Source: JAXLWB01 sp046328715
GTDB taxonomy: Bacteria; Chloroflexota; Anaerolineae; Caldilineales; Caldilineaceae
DNA: 64,000 bases
Assembly (NCBI GenBank): GCA_046328715.1
Contig: JAXLWB010000007.1
Coordinates: forward strand, 223,478-287,477
Direction of reading: 5' to 3'
Position numbers and translations under genes: made by a program. Shown piece by piece: positions 24,123-32,232 of the stretch. Numbering within the stretch: position 1 is the first letter of the stretch; each line of letters starts with the position of its first letter. Under the pieces are notes generated by a model. The model saw nothing but the letters and a program-made list of their open reading frames with translations. It searched no databases and was not told the DNA's origin.

Positions 24123-25337
24123 ATGTCTGCCAAACCAACTGTTAGAAAAGCCGTGCTAGCCTATTCGGGTGGGCTGGATACAAGCATCATCGTCCCGTGG
24201 CTCAAGGACAACTATAAGTGCGAAGTTGTCTGTTTTTGTGCCAATTTAGGGCAGGAAGATGAATTGGTTGGCCTGGAGGAAAAGGCGATTGCCTCGGGTG
24301 CTAGCAAATGCTACGTCGAAGATCTGCGCCACGAATTCCTCACCGAATATGTCTTTCCGACCATGCAGGCGGGCGCTATCTACGAGCGGGAGTACCTTTT
24401 AGGTACGTCCTTTGCCCGTCCGATCATCGCCAAACATCTGGTGCGTATTGCCGAGTTGGAAAACGCCGATGCCGTGGCTCATGGTGCAACTGGCAAAGGC
24501 AACGACCAAGTGCGTTTTGAGTTGACCGTAATGGCGCTCAACCCGCGTCTGCGCATCATTGCCCCCTGGCGCGAGTGGAACATCAAAGGCCGCGTCGATG
24601 CCATCGAGTATGCCGAAGAAAAGCGCATCCCGGTCAAAGCCACGATGGCGCGCATCTACAGCCAGGACAAGAACCTTTGGCACCTGAGCAATGAAGGTGG
24701 CCCTTTGGAAGATCCGTGGAATGAACCGCCGGCAGACATGTTTGAGTGGACAACCAATCCCGAGGAAGCACCCGATCAGGCTGAATATGTGGAATTAGAA
24801 TTTGAAAAGGGCATTCCAGTATCGGTCAATGGCGAGAAGATGGAGCCCGTAGCGATGGTCAAATTCCTCAACGCGCTCGGTGCCAAACATGGCATTGGCC
24901 GTGTCGATATCGTCGAGAATCGCCTGGTGGGCATGAAGAGCCGCGGCGTCTACGAAACCCCGGCTGGCACGATTCTCTATCGTGGTCACGCTGCGCTAGA
25001 GCAACTCTGCCTCGACCGCAATACGCTCCATTACAAGCAACAGATCGGTATCAAATTCGCCGAATTGGTCTACAATGGCCAATGGTTTACCCCGCTGCGC
25101 GAGGCGTTGACTGCTTTTGTCAATCACACCGAACAGACAGTCACCGGCACGGTGCGGCTCAAGCTCTATAAGGGCAATCTCATTCTGGCTGGCCGCAAAT
25201 CGCCCTATAGCCTCTATCGCCAGGATATTGTCACCTTCGAGCAGGGTGACTACGACCATGCCGACGCTCAAGGCTTTATCCGCCTCTTCGGTCTGCCGAT
25301 GAAGGTGCAAGCTGTGATGAAGGAACGTAACCGCTAG
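24123..25337 (+). CDS. argG: Argininosuccinate synthase
   Basis: Condenses citrulline and aspartate with ATP in arginine synthesis. The 404-residue length is standard. The N-terminal PP-loop 'LAYSGGLDTSIIVPWL' binds ATP. 'GATGKGNDQVRFEL', 'WREWNIKGR', 'NLWHLSNEGG' and 'GIGRVDIVENRLVGMKSRGVYETP' are diagnostic. The ATG at 24123 is chosen over an upstream frame start because AAGGAG precedes it and homologues begin a few residues before the PP-loop. It is followed by argJ, so two arginine genes sit together; argE lies 26 kb away. Confidence 0.97.
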   Translation: MSAKPTVRKAVLAYSGGLDTSIIVPWLKDNYKCEVVCFCANLGQEDELVGLEEKAIASGASKCYVEDLRHEFLTEYVFPTMQAGAIYEREYLLGTSFARPIIAKHLVRIAELENADAVAHGATGKGNDQVRFELTVMALNPRLRIIAPWREWNIKGRVDAIEYAEEKRIPVKATMARIYSQDKNLWHLSNEGGPLEDPWNEPPADMFEWTTNPEEAPDQAEYVELEFEKGIPVSVNGEKMEPVAMVKFLNALGAKHGIGRVDIVENRLVGMKSRGVYETPAGTILYRGHAALEQLCLDRNTLHYKQQIGIKFAELVYNGQWFTPLREALTAFVNHTEQTVTGTVRLKLYKGNLILAGRKSPYSLYRQDIVTFEQGDYDHADAQGFIRLFGLPMKVQAVMKERNR

Positions 25338-25452
25338 ACAAGGGATAGAGCAGACAAGAAGAGGCGAAGACAAGAAGAAGGGGAGAATGAAGATTCCGCT
25401 TCTTGTCTGCTCATCTTCTTGTCTTCTTGTCTCCTTGTCTCCTTGTCTGTTT
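25337..25452. repeat. Octamer GACAAGAA/CTTGTCTC self-complementary array
   Basis: GACAAGAAG-type words on the left and CTTGTCTC, CTTGTCTG words on the right give a large imperfect hairpin between argG and argJ, with period 8 clearest in the right half. It ends just before the argJ ribosome site. Confidence 0.65.
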
Positions 25453-25464
25453 CAGGAGACACCC

Positions 25465-26697
25465 ATGTCCAACCACTACACAGTCGCCGGCTTTGAAGCT
25501 GCCGGGATTGCTGCAGGCATCAAAAAACGAGCTGGTGCGCTGGATGTCGCTTTGATTGCCAGCCAGACGCCTTGCCGAACTGCGGCAGTGTTTACGATAA
25601 ACAAATTCCCAGCCGCCGCTGTGCTCTACGATAAACAGGTACTCTCTGCCAATCCAGAGGGCATTCACGGTGTGATCATCAATTCCGGCTGTGCCAATGC
25701 CTGCACGGGCGAAGAGGGGATGGCCAACGCACGTCGCACCGCCGAAGCCGTTGAACAAGCCTTTGGTTCTTCGGATCATTCGGTGATGGTGATGAGCACG
25801 GGCGTGATCGGTGTACAGCTACCAATGGCCAAGATGCTTGCCGCAGTACCAACTTCGGTCAATGCGCTCAAGGCGGCCGGCTGGGAGAATGCCTCCCAAG
25901 CGATCATGACCACGGACACCCGCCCCAAGCTTTTTACCCAGTCGCTCGAAATCGATGGCAAGGCAGTTAAGCTCACTGGGATTGCCAAAGGCGCAGGCAT
26001 GATTCATCCCAACATGGCAACCATGCTCAGTGTGATTGCGACCGATGCTGCAATCAGTCAACCGCTTCTACAAGATGCGCTACGCACGGCAGTCAATGTC
26101 AGCTTTAATCGCATTTCTGTAGATGGCGATATGAGCACAAACGACACCGTTATTGTTCTGGCCAACGGTGCGGCGGGAAACGCAGAGATCACCGACGCTC
26201 ACTCTGCGGTCTACAAAAGCTTTGTCGATAGCCTCACAGCACTTTGTATCGATCTGTCGCAAGCCATCGTGCGTGACGGTGAAGGGATCACCAAGTTTGT
26301 CACCATCACTATCAACGGTGCCGCCAGCAATGAAGATGCTCATGCCGCCGCCAACACAGTCGCTACCAGTCCGCTGGTCAAAACTGCCTTCTTTGGCAGT
26401 GACGCCAACTGGGGGCGCATTCTGGCTGCGGTAGGACGGTCCGGTGCCGAGGTGGATCCGCAGAAAGCTGCACTCTTCATCAATGGCGGCAAAGATGCGG
26501 TCACTCGTACGGGCGAACTTCAACTGGTTGCAGGTGGTACGCCGCTGCCCTACAGCGAAGAGGAAGCTACCGCCATCTTCAAGCAGCCCGAGATCGACGT
26601 CCGTGTCGAACTGGGCCTTGGCGGTGGATCGGCCACTGTCTGGACGACCGATCTGAGCTATGAGTATGTGAAAATCAACGGCGATTATCGAAGTTAG
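25465..26697 (+). CDS. argJ: Bifunctional glutamate N-acetyltransferase / amino-acid acetyltransferase
   Basis: Transfers acetyl from N-acetylornithine to glutamate, recycling acetyl groups in arginine synthesis. 410 residues. The self-cleavage site 'KGAGMIHPNMATML' (175-188) contains the nucleophile Thr186 that splits the precursor into alpha and beta chains. 'NSGCANACTG', 'MSTGVIG', 'GDMSTNDT' and 'DANWGRI' are also typical. The ATG at 25465 has CAGGAG upstream; the open frame before it only translates the repeat. Whether it also uses acetyl-CoA (bifunctional form) cannot be decided from sequence. Confidence 0.96.
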   Translation: MSNHYTVAGFEAAGIAAGIKKRAGALDVALIASQTPCRTAAVFTINKFPAAAVLYDKQVLSANPEGIHGVIINSGCANACTGEEGMANARRTAEAVEQAFGSSDHSVMVMSTGVIGVQLPMAKMLAAVPTSVNALKAAGWENASQAIMTTDTRPKLFTQSLEIDGKAVKLTGIAKGAGMIHPNMATMLSVIATDAAISQPLLQDALRTAVNVSFNRISVDGDMSTNDTVIVLANGAAGNAEITDAHSAVYKSFVDSLTALCIDLSQAIVRDGEGITKFVTITINGAASNEDAHAAANTVATSPLVKTAFFGSDANWGRILAAVGRSGAEVDPQKAALFINGGKDAVTRTGELQLVAGGTPLPYSEEEATAIFKQPEIDVRVELGLGGGSATVWTTDLSYEYVKINGDYRS

Positions 26698-26706
26698 TTT
26701 GAGTAT

Positions 26707-26762
26707 GAGGGGTGGGGGTGAGGCTTGAGAAAATTTTCCTCCAACCTCACCCCTCACCCCTC
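26707..26762. repeat. CTCACCCC hairpin repeat
   Basis: Arms 26707-26723 and 26745-26762 are inverted copies of a CCTCACCCCTC word with one base inserted, between argJ and the MFS gene. Confidence 0.6.
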
Positions 26763-26784
26763 TACCTCCTTCCCTGGATACCCT

Positions 26785-27966
26785 ATGAACATCAAACGCC
26801 TCTTTGCCACGACCTACGGTCATTTCTCGATTGACATCATCAACTCTTCCACCGCGATGGTGCTGACGGCGATGGCTGCCCCGGAGCGTTTTAATCTGTC
26901 AGTGGGCGATATTGCATTTGGTGCCTTGCTCTATCAGATCTGCGCCTCGATGAGCCAACCGATCTTTGGTTCGCTCACGGATCGACTGCGTGGACGTTGG
27001 GTGGGTGGATTGGGCTTGCTTTGGACGATCATTTTTTACAGTTTGGCGATGTTCATGCCCAGCTATCCAACCTTTTTGGGCTGTTTGATGATTGGTGGTC
27101 TGGGCAGTGGGGCCTTTCATGCCGCTGGCGTCTACAATGCGCCCGCTTCTGGCGGCAAACGCTCCACCTTGGCGACCTCGATCTTCTTTTTAGGTGGGCA
27201 AAGCGGCTTGGCGATCGGTCCGATTATTGCCGGGTTCCTTCTCACTCGTGGCGGTATCCAGAGATTGCCTATTACGGCCTTGGCGATGCTGCCTGCAGTA
27301 GTCGTGATGTTGTTATTTATGAACTCGCCCATCACCGATCTACCCAATGCCAAGTCAGCAGGCAAGGTGAATGGACGCAAGGGCGCAGTGACGCTTGTTG
27401 TGATCTTTATGCTTTTGATCACAATGCGGTCAGGCACGGCCCAAGCATTTTCGACGCTGCTGCCCAAATTTTTCGATCTTCAGGGATTACAGCCGAGTGA
27501 GTATGGGCTTTTGATCGGCTGGTTCACCTTCCTGGGCGCATTGGGTACTTTCTCCAGTGGCTTTCTGGGCGACCGTTTTGACCGGCGCTGGCTGATGATT
27601 ATTTCATTGTTGATCAGTACTCCATTTTACCTGTGGATGCTCAATTCGGATGGCATTTCATACTATATGGCTGCGGCGATTGCCAGCTTTTCGGTTAGCA
27701 TTTCACACACGATCCTGATCGTGATGGCCCAGGAATTGGCACCCAAGTCGCGTGGTTTGGTAGGTGGGCTGGTACTTGGCTTTATCTTCGCCAGCGGTTC
27801 AACCGTTGCTTGGCTGGCGGGTGAAGTCGCCGATGTCACTGGTCTGCCGATCGTGCTCAATGCCTTGTCCTTTTTGCCGATTGGGGCCGCCCTCTGCGCC
27901 CTGTTGTTGCCCGGGGCGACCCGACCTGAACCGATTGTTGCTCCCGCCCCAGCCGCGGCTGATTAA
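26785..27966 (+). CDS. MFS transporter, fosmidomycin-resistance (Fsr)-like
   Basis: A 393-residue 12-helix major-facilitator exporter. The N-terminus 'TYGHFSIDIINSSTAMVLTAM' and the absence of a large central loop resemble the Fsr/YfkF group. The loop 2-3 motif appears as 'GSLTDRLRGRWVGG', and the second half has 'SGFLGDRFDRRWLM'. Substrate is unknown; family members export drugs or small organic acids. The ATG at 26785 is chosen because the upstream frame is repeat-derived ('LTPHPSTSFPG'). Its closeness to argJ suggests read-through, not a functional link. Confidence 0.85.
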   Translation: MNIKRLFATTYGHFSIDIINSSTAMVLTAMAAPERFNLSVGDIAFGALLYQICASMSQPIFGSLTDRLRGRWVGGLGLLWTIIFYSLAMFMPSYPTFLGCLMIGGLGSGAFHAAGVYNAPASGGKRSTLATSIFFLGGQSGLAIGPIIAGFLLTRGGIQRLPITALAMLPAVVVMLLFMNSPITDLPNAKSAGKVNGRKGAVTLVVIFMLLITMRSGTAQAFSTLLPKFFDLQGLQPSEYGLLIGWFTFLGALGTFSSGFLGDRFDRRWLMIISLLISTPFYLWMLNSDGISYYMAAAIASFSVSISHTILIVMAQELAPKSRGLVGGLVLGFIFASGSTVAWLAGEVADVTGLPIVLNALSFLPIGAALCALLLPGATRPEPIVAPAPAAAD

Positions 27967-28047
27967 CCATTGCAAGTTGCCTATTGGGCAGTTACTTTTT
28001 GTTGCCGTTGCTTAGGATCTTTCTATATACACAATAAAGGTTAATGT

Positions 28048-28950
28048 ATGCAGGCAGGTGGAGAGATTGTTCTCTATGAAACGCCAGATGGTGAGGTAAA
28101 GCTGGAGGTTACGCTTGAAAATGAGACCGTTTGGCTCACCCAAATGCAGATGGCGAAACTGTTTAATCGAGAACGCTCTGTTATTACAAAACATATCAAT
28201 AATATATTTCGTGAAGGGGAACTAGACGAAAAGAGCAATGTGCAAATTTTGCACATTGCTCTTTCTGATAGACCTGTGACACTTTACAGTCTTGATGTAA
28301 TTATCTCAGTAGGCTACCGTATTAAATCATATCGTGGTACCCAATTCCGGATTTGGGCAACCCGTACACTTCGTAATCATCTACTTAAAGGCTACACACT
28401 CAACGAACATCGGTTGCACAAGCGCGGCCTCCAAGAATTAGAACAAACCCTCACCCTGCTATCACGCACATTAACCCAGAACACTCTTGTAAATGAGGAA
28501 GGGCAGGCTGTTTTAGAAGTAATTCAAAACTACTCGCGTTCTTGGCGATTGTTGCTTGAATATGATGAAGATCGTCTTGTTGAGACACCTACACAGCCTC
28601 TTGTAGCTTCAGAGACTCTCTCGCTTGAAGTAGCGATTATTGCTATTGGTGAATTACGTAGTGCCTTGGCAGCAAGAAATGAGGCGACTGACTTGTTCGG
28701 TCAAGAGCGCGGGCATCTGTTGGCCGCGATATTAGGTAACATTGAACAAACTTTTGATGGTGAGCCTCTTTACCCAACTGTGCAGGCGCGGGCAGCGCAT
28801 TTGCTCTACTTCTTGATCAAAGATCACCCTTTTAGTGACGGGAATAAGCGGATTGGCGTGTTGCTTTTTCTGGAATACCTGCGGCTCAACAGACTTTTGG
28901 TTCGACCTGATGGATCGTTGCGCTTTGCAAACAACGCATTGGTTGCATAG
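28048..28950 (+). CDS. RhuM-type protein with C-terminal Fic/Doc domain
   Basis: A 300-residue protein of the 'virulence RhuM' family. The N-terminal winged-helix-like region has 'TVWLTQMQMAKLFNRERSVI' and 'YSLDVIISVGYRIKSYRGTQFR'. The C-terminal Fic/Doc domain carries 'HPFSDGNKRIG' starting at His260, the nucleotide-transfer or kinase motif of Doc-type toxins. The likely activity is post-translational modification of a host target, with the N-terminal part binding DNA or regulating (inference). No antitoxin gene is adjacent. Codon use is more AT-rich than nearby genes, consistent with transfer. A 33-base palindrome lies within the gene at 28231. Confidence 0.85.
   Translation: MQAGGEIVLYETPDGEVKLEVTLENETVWLTQMQMAKLFNRERSVITKHINNIFREGELDEKSNVQILHIALSDRPVTLYSLDVIISVGYRIKSYRGTQFRIWATRTLRNHLLKGYTLNEHRLHKRGLQELEQTLTLLSRTLTQNTLVNEEGQAVLEVIQNYSRSWRLLLEYDEDRLVETPTQPLVASETLSLEVAIIAIGELRSALAARNEATDLFGQERGHLLAAILGNIEQTFDGEPLYPTVQARAAHLLYFLIKDHPFSDGNKRIGVLLFLEYLRLNRLLVRPDGSLRFANNALVA
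28231..28263. repeat. 16-bp perfect inverted repeat inside the RhuM gene
   Basis: Arms 28231-28246 and 28248-28263 pair perfectly with a single base between them, coding for 'KSNVQILHIAL'. It could form a cruciform or an mRNA hairpin. Confidence 0.7.
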
Positions 28951-29066
28951 GCACTACTGGTTGCGGCTAGTGATCCCATACAAAAAGACTTGATGATTCG
29001 ACTGATTCTTAACTTGATGGAAGATGCGCTCTAGCGGCAAGCAGACGATGATTGGAGTAGACAACC

Positions 29067-30308
29067 ATGAGCCATGAATGGGTGAATTGGTCAGGCAGTG
29101 TGATCTGCCAACCGCATACACTCTTTGCTCCGCAAGACGAAGCGGAAATTCAGCGCTTGTTGCGTCAGTTGGGCAATAGCGCCACGACCGTGCGTGTGGT
29201 AGGCAGTGGTCATTCGTTCGTGCCACTGTGCGCTTCGGACGAGATTCAGCTTTCGCTTGATGGGTTGCAAGGGTTGATCGCTACCTCTGTACTCACAGAT
29301 TCCGAAGGTGGATTGGCCACATTGTGGGCGGGGACCAAACTGCACCAGATCGGTGAGCCATTGTGGCACAGCGGACTATCACTGGCCAACATGGGCGATA
29401 TCGACCGCCAAGCCTTAGCTGGTGCCATTAGTACTGGGACGCACGGTACGGGACGAAGTTTGGGCAGCATCGCTACGCAAGTGGTTGGCCTACGCTTGGT
29501 GTTGGCGTCGGGTGAGGTGCTGGAATGTTCTTCCGCGCAGAGTCCAGAGCTCTTCAAGGCGGCGCAGGTTTCGCTAGGCCTGTTGGGCGTCATCACACAA
29601 GTTACACTGAAATGTTTGCCAGCCTATCACCTGCATGAGCGCACCTGGGTGGCAACATTTGAGGAATGCATGAGCCAACTTGAGCAACAGATCGCTAGCA
29701 ACCGTCACTTTGAATTTTTCTGGAGTCCTAGCGAAGATGCCTGCGCCATGAAGGCATTGAACCCGGTCGATCTGTCGCCTGCCGAGGCGCAAAGTCTTCC
29801 CATTGTGCGAAGTATCAGTCAGGAAGCAAAAGGGCGGTTGGTGCGCTACGTGAAAGATGAACGAATTGACCGCAACTATCGCATCTTCCCATCCGAGCGC
29901 AATTTGAAGTTCAACGAGATGGAATTTGCCGTGCCCTATGCCAATGGCCCCGACTGCCTACGAGAAATCCGCCAGTTGATGCAGAGTAAACATCGCAACG
30001 TGCTCTGGCCAATCGAATATCGCACCCTGGCTGCCGACGATATCTGGCTCAGCCCGGCCTATGGGCGAGAGACGGTTACTATCTCCATTCATCAAGCAGC
30101 TGATCAAGAACATCGCAACTTCTTTGCTGATGCCGAAGCGATCTTTCGCAACCATCAAGGTCGTCCACATTGGGGCAAAATGCACAGCTTCCAGGCGAAC
30201 GAACTCAGGGCGCTCTATCCGCAATGGGATCATTTTGCGGTCATACGCCAGCAACTGGACCCAAACGGGCGTTTTCTCAATCCTTATTTGCGCTCAATCT
30301 TCGCCTAA
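29067..30308 (+). CDS. FAD-dependent sugar-lactone oxidase (D-arabinono-1,4-lactone oxidase family)
   Basis: A 413-residue flavoprotein of the VAO/ALO family. The FAD-binding N-terminus has 'VRVVGSGHSFVPL', 'NMGDIDRQALAGAISTGTHGTG' and 'LRLVLASGEVLECS'. The C-terminal ALO domain ends with 'PHWGKMHSF' and 'DPNGRFLNPYLRSIF'. 'STGTHGTG' stands where family members often have a covalent His-FAD nearby. It oxidises aldonolactones or polyols (alditol oxidase is a relative) using oxygen. No membrane segment is seen. Its stop overlaps a possible convergent gene remnant. Confidence 0.9.
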   Translation: MSHEWVNWSGSVICQPHTLFAPQDEAEIQRLLRQLGNSATTVRVVGSGHSFVPLCASDEIQLSLDGLQGLIATSVLTDSEGGLATLWAGTKLHQIGEPLWHSGLSLANMGDIDRQALAGAISTGTHGTGRSLGSIATQVVGLRLVLASGEVLECSSAQSPELFKAAQVSLGLLGVITQVTLKCLPAYHLHERTWVATFEECMSQLEQQIASNRHFEFFWSPSEDACAMKALNPVDLSPAEAQSLPIVRSISQEAKGRLVRYVKDERIDRNYRIFPSERNLKFNEMEFAVPYANGPDCLREIRQLMQSKHRNVLWPIEYRTLAADDIWLSPAYGRETVTISIHQAADQEHRNFFADAEAIFRNHQGRPHWGKMHSFQANELRALYPQWDHFAVIRQQLDPNGRFLNPYLRSIFA

Positions 30309-30480
30309 TTACCTGAAGCCTTCTTTCTTCGTGCGATCTTATCCTTCACATGCTGCGCTAACTCCGGTGTTAGCTCCGGCTCGGCTTCTCCTGCTTCGCG
30401 CTCAGCCAATACTTGAGCCACATTCGCATCCGTGCCGAACTACTCTCTTGGCGAGCAAAGTATGTTGCACGTTGCTATGC
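30305..30480 (-). pseudogene. Possible gene remnant, minus strand
   Basis: Between the lactone oxidase and the suf promoter, the minus strand reads 'VLAEREAGEAEPELTPELAQHV' and then 'KDKIARRKKASGN' with a stop at 30305-30307, which looks like coding sequence. Another minus frame upstream reads 'QRATYFARQESSSARMR'. Frames do not join, no start is seen, and I recognise no family. It may be a decayed gene. Confidence 0.25.
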
Positions 30481-30547
30481 CATTACTCGTGCTGGTGTCT
30501 TGGTAATCGTGTAAGCAAGAGGGTATATCGCTCTATTTGATTAATTA

Positions 30548-30588
30548 AAACATTTTTAATTGACAAAAATGTTTCGATCTGCTATTAT
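30548..30588 (+). promoter_or_regulatory. suf operon promoter with overlapping palindromic operator
   Basis: TTGACA (30560-30565), a 17-base spacer and TATTAT (30583-30588) form a near-consensus sigma-70 promoter. A perfect inverted repeat, AAACATTTTT (30548-30557) and AAAAATGTTT (30565-30574) with 7 bases between, covers the -35 box. A dimeric repressor bound there would block polymerase. The first gene downstream encodes a SufR-like repressor, so autoregulation is likely (inference). Confidence 0.75.
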
Positions 30589-30624
30589 TGGTTGAGTCAG
30601 TATTACTATTTTCGAGAATTAGCT

Positions 30625-31260
30625 ATGTCTCTTACCTATCAGCACGATCAACATTCCCCCATCTGGCAGATTGTTGAACACCTACAACGGAATGGTCCTG
30701 CTACAATCAAGGAGCTAGAAGATGTCCTTGGTGTGACGACGACCGCTGTGCGCCAGCATCTCTCTTCGCTTCAGGCAGAAGGCTATATTCGGCGGGAAAC
30801 TGAGCGTGACTCGAACGTTGGGCGCCCTTCTCATGCCTATGCTTTGACCGATAAAGCACGCGAGCTTTTTGCCTGTCGTTGTGATGACTTGGCTCTGGCC
30901 GTGTTGGAGGAGGTCTTTGCGCTCGAAGGGGACGAACGCACGCAGATTTTGCTGGATCGAGTTGGGACAAAGTTGGCGCATCGCTACACATCAAGCGTGA
31001 AGTCGACCGTCCTAACCGAACGAGTGGATCAATTAGCACATGCACTACACGAGCGTGGTGTCTTGACCGACGTAATGAACAGCGAAGATGTCATTGAGTT
31101 GAAAATGTACAATTGTCCCTTCCACGAACTAGCCACTGTGCACAAAGAAATTTGCGATATGGACACTGCCATGATCGGCAAAGTACTGGGAAAAGAGGTA
31201 AAATCAACCAGTTGCATTATGGATGGACAATCGAGTTGCAGTTTTGTCGTAACAAGATAA
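30625..31260 (+). CDS. sufR: SufR-like iron-sulfur-sensing transcription regulator
   Basis: A 211-residue regulator. Residues 13-80 form a winged helix-turn-helix ('GPATIKELEDVLGVTTTAVRQHL', then 'GYIRRE'). The C-terminal part carries cysteines at 164, 177, 197 and 205 in the SufR pattern ('YNCPFHELA', 'KEICDMD', 'TSCIMDGQSSC'), which in cyanobacterial SufR ligate a [4Fe-4S] cluster that controls DNA binding. Two more Cys (84, 86) follow the winged helix. The longer frame start at 30592 is rejected because it would lie at the transcription start. It heads the suf operon, so it probably represses it when clusters are plentiful. Confidence 0.88.
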   Translation: MSLTYQHDQHSPIWQIVEHLQRNGPATIKELEDVLGVTTTAVRQHLSSLQAEGYIRRETERDSNVGRPSHAYALTDKARELFACRCDDLALAVLEEVFALEGDERTQILLDRVGTKLAHRYTSSVKSTVLTERVDQLAHALHERGVLTDVMNSEDVIELKMYNCPFHELATVHKEICDMDTAMIGKVLGKEVKSTSCIMDGQSSCSFVVTR

Positions 31261-31334
31261 CAATGAGAGATTGGAGATGAGTTACCTCATTCCAAAGTCC
31301 AAATTTGAAAATTTACAAAGAGGTTTGGTTTAAA

Positions 31335-32153
31335 ATGAGTACATTAGAAATTCGCAATTTGCACGCCACTGTTGGCGATGTGGAAATTTTGAAGGGTGTG
31401 AATATCACGCTCAATAGTGGCGAGATCCATGCCATCATGGGACCGAATGGTTCGGGCAAATCGACCCTTGCCTATGTGATAGCTGGTCATCCTCACTATA
31501 CCGTCACCGAGGGCGACATTCTGATCGACGGCGAGAGCATTCTCGACCTGGAAGCCGACGAGCGCTGCAAGGCTGGTATCTTTCTCGCCTTTCAATATCC
31601 AGTGGCCGTTCCAGGTGTGAGTGTGGCCAACTTCCTGCGCACCGCTGTTTCCAATGTACGTGGCTACAGCGAAAAAGAGAATGGGCAAAATGGTAATGGC
31701 CAAAGCGCTGTCATTGGTTCTAACCTGATGCCGATGCGCGAGTTCCGCAAAGAGTTGAACGACAAGATGAAGGAATATCAGGTCGATGCCTCCTTTGCCC
31801 GCCGTTACCTCAACGACGGCTTTTCGGGTGGTGAAAAGAAGCGCACCGAAGTACTACAAATGGCGATGCTTGAGCCCAAGTTTGCCATCCTCGACGAATC
31901 GGACTCGGGCCTTGATATTGATGCATTGCGCGTCGTCGCTGATGGGATTAACAAACTGGCCACCCCCAACCGTGGCTTCTTAATGATTACCCACTATCAG
32001 CGCCTGCTCAACTATGTAAAGCCACAATTTGTTAGCATCTTCTACGGCGGACGCATTGTGAAGACCGGTGGGCCCGAAATTGCCCTGTTACTCGAAGAAA
32101 AGGGCTATGGATGGGTAGAGAAGGAATTCGGTACAGAAAAAGTAGCGGCGTGA
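31335..32153 (+). CDS. sufC: Fe-S cluster assembly ATPase SufC
   Basis: The ABC-type ATPase of the SufBCD scaffold, cytoplasmic. 272 residues. Walker A is 'GPNGSGKST' (about 36-44), the Q-loop is 'FLAFQYPVAVPGV', the signature is 'FSGGEKKRTEVLQ' and Walker B is 'FAILDESDSGLDIDAL', all as in SufC. A short Gly/Asn/Gln-rich insert ('ENGQNGNGQ') in the helical domain is slightly longer than usual. The ATG at 31335 has AGAGG upstream. It lies 74 bases after sufR and 79 before sufB. Confidence 0.97.
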   Translation: MSTLEIRNLHATVGDVEILKGVNITLNSGEIHAIMGPNGSGKSTLAYVIAGHPHYTVTEGDILIDGESILDLEADERCKAGIFLAFQYPVAVPGVSVANFLRTAVSNVRGYSEKENGQNGNGQSAVIGSNLMPMREFRKELNDKMKEYQVDASFARRYLNDGFSGGEKKRTEVLQMAMLEPKFAILDESDSGLDIDALRVVADGINKLATPNRGFLMITHYQRLLNYVKPQFVSIFYGGRIVKTGGPEIALLLEEKGYGWVEKEFGTEKVAA

Positions 32154-32160
32154 TCAAGGA

Positions 32161-32222
32161 ACAACGTTGCAAGTTGCAAAGCGGTAAACTTGCACTCTGC
32201 ACCTGCCACTTTTAACTTGTAA
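32161..32222. repeat. TTGCAAGT-type micro-repeat between sufC and sufB
   Basis: Imperfect repeats of TTGCAAGT and its complement (ACTTGCA, TAACTTGT) fill the gap up to the sufB ribosome site. Folding is weaker than in the other arrays. Confidence 0.4.
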
Positions 32223-32232
32223 GGAGAAAACG

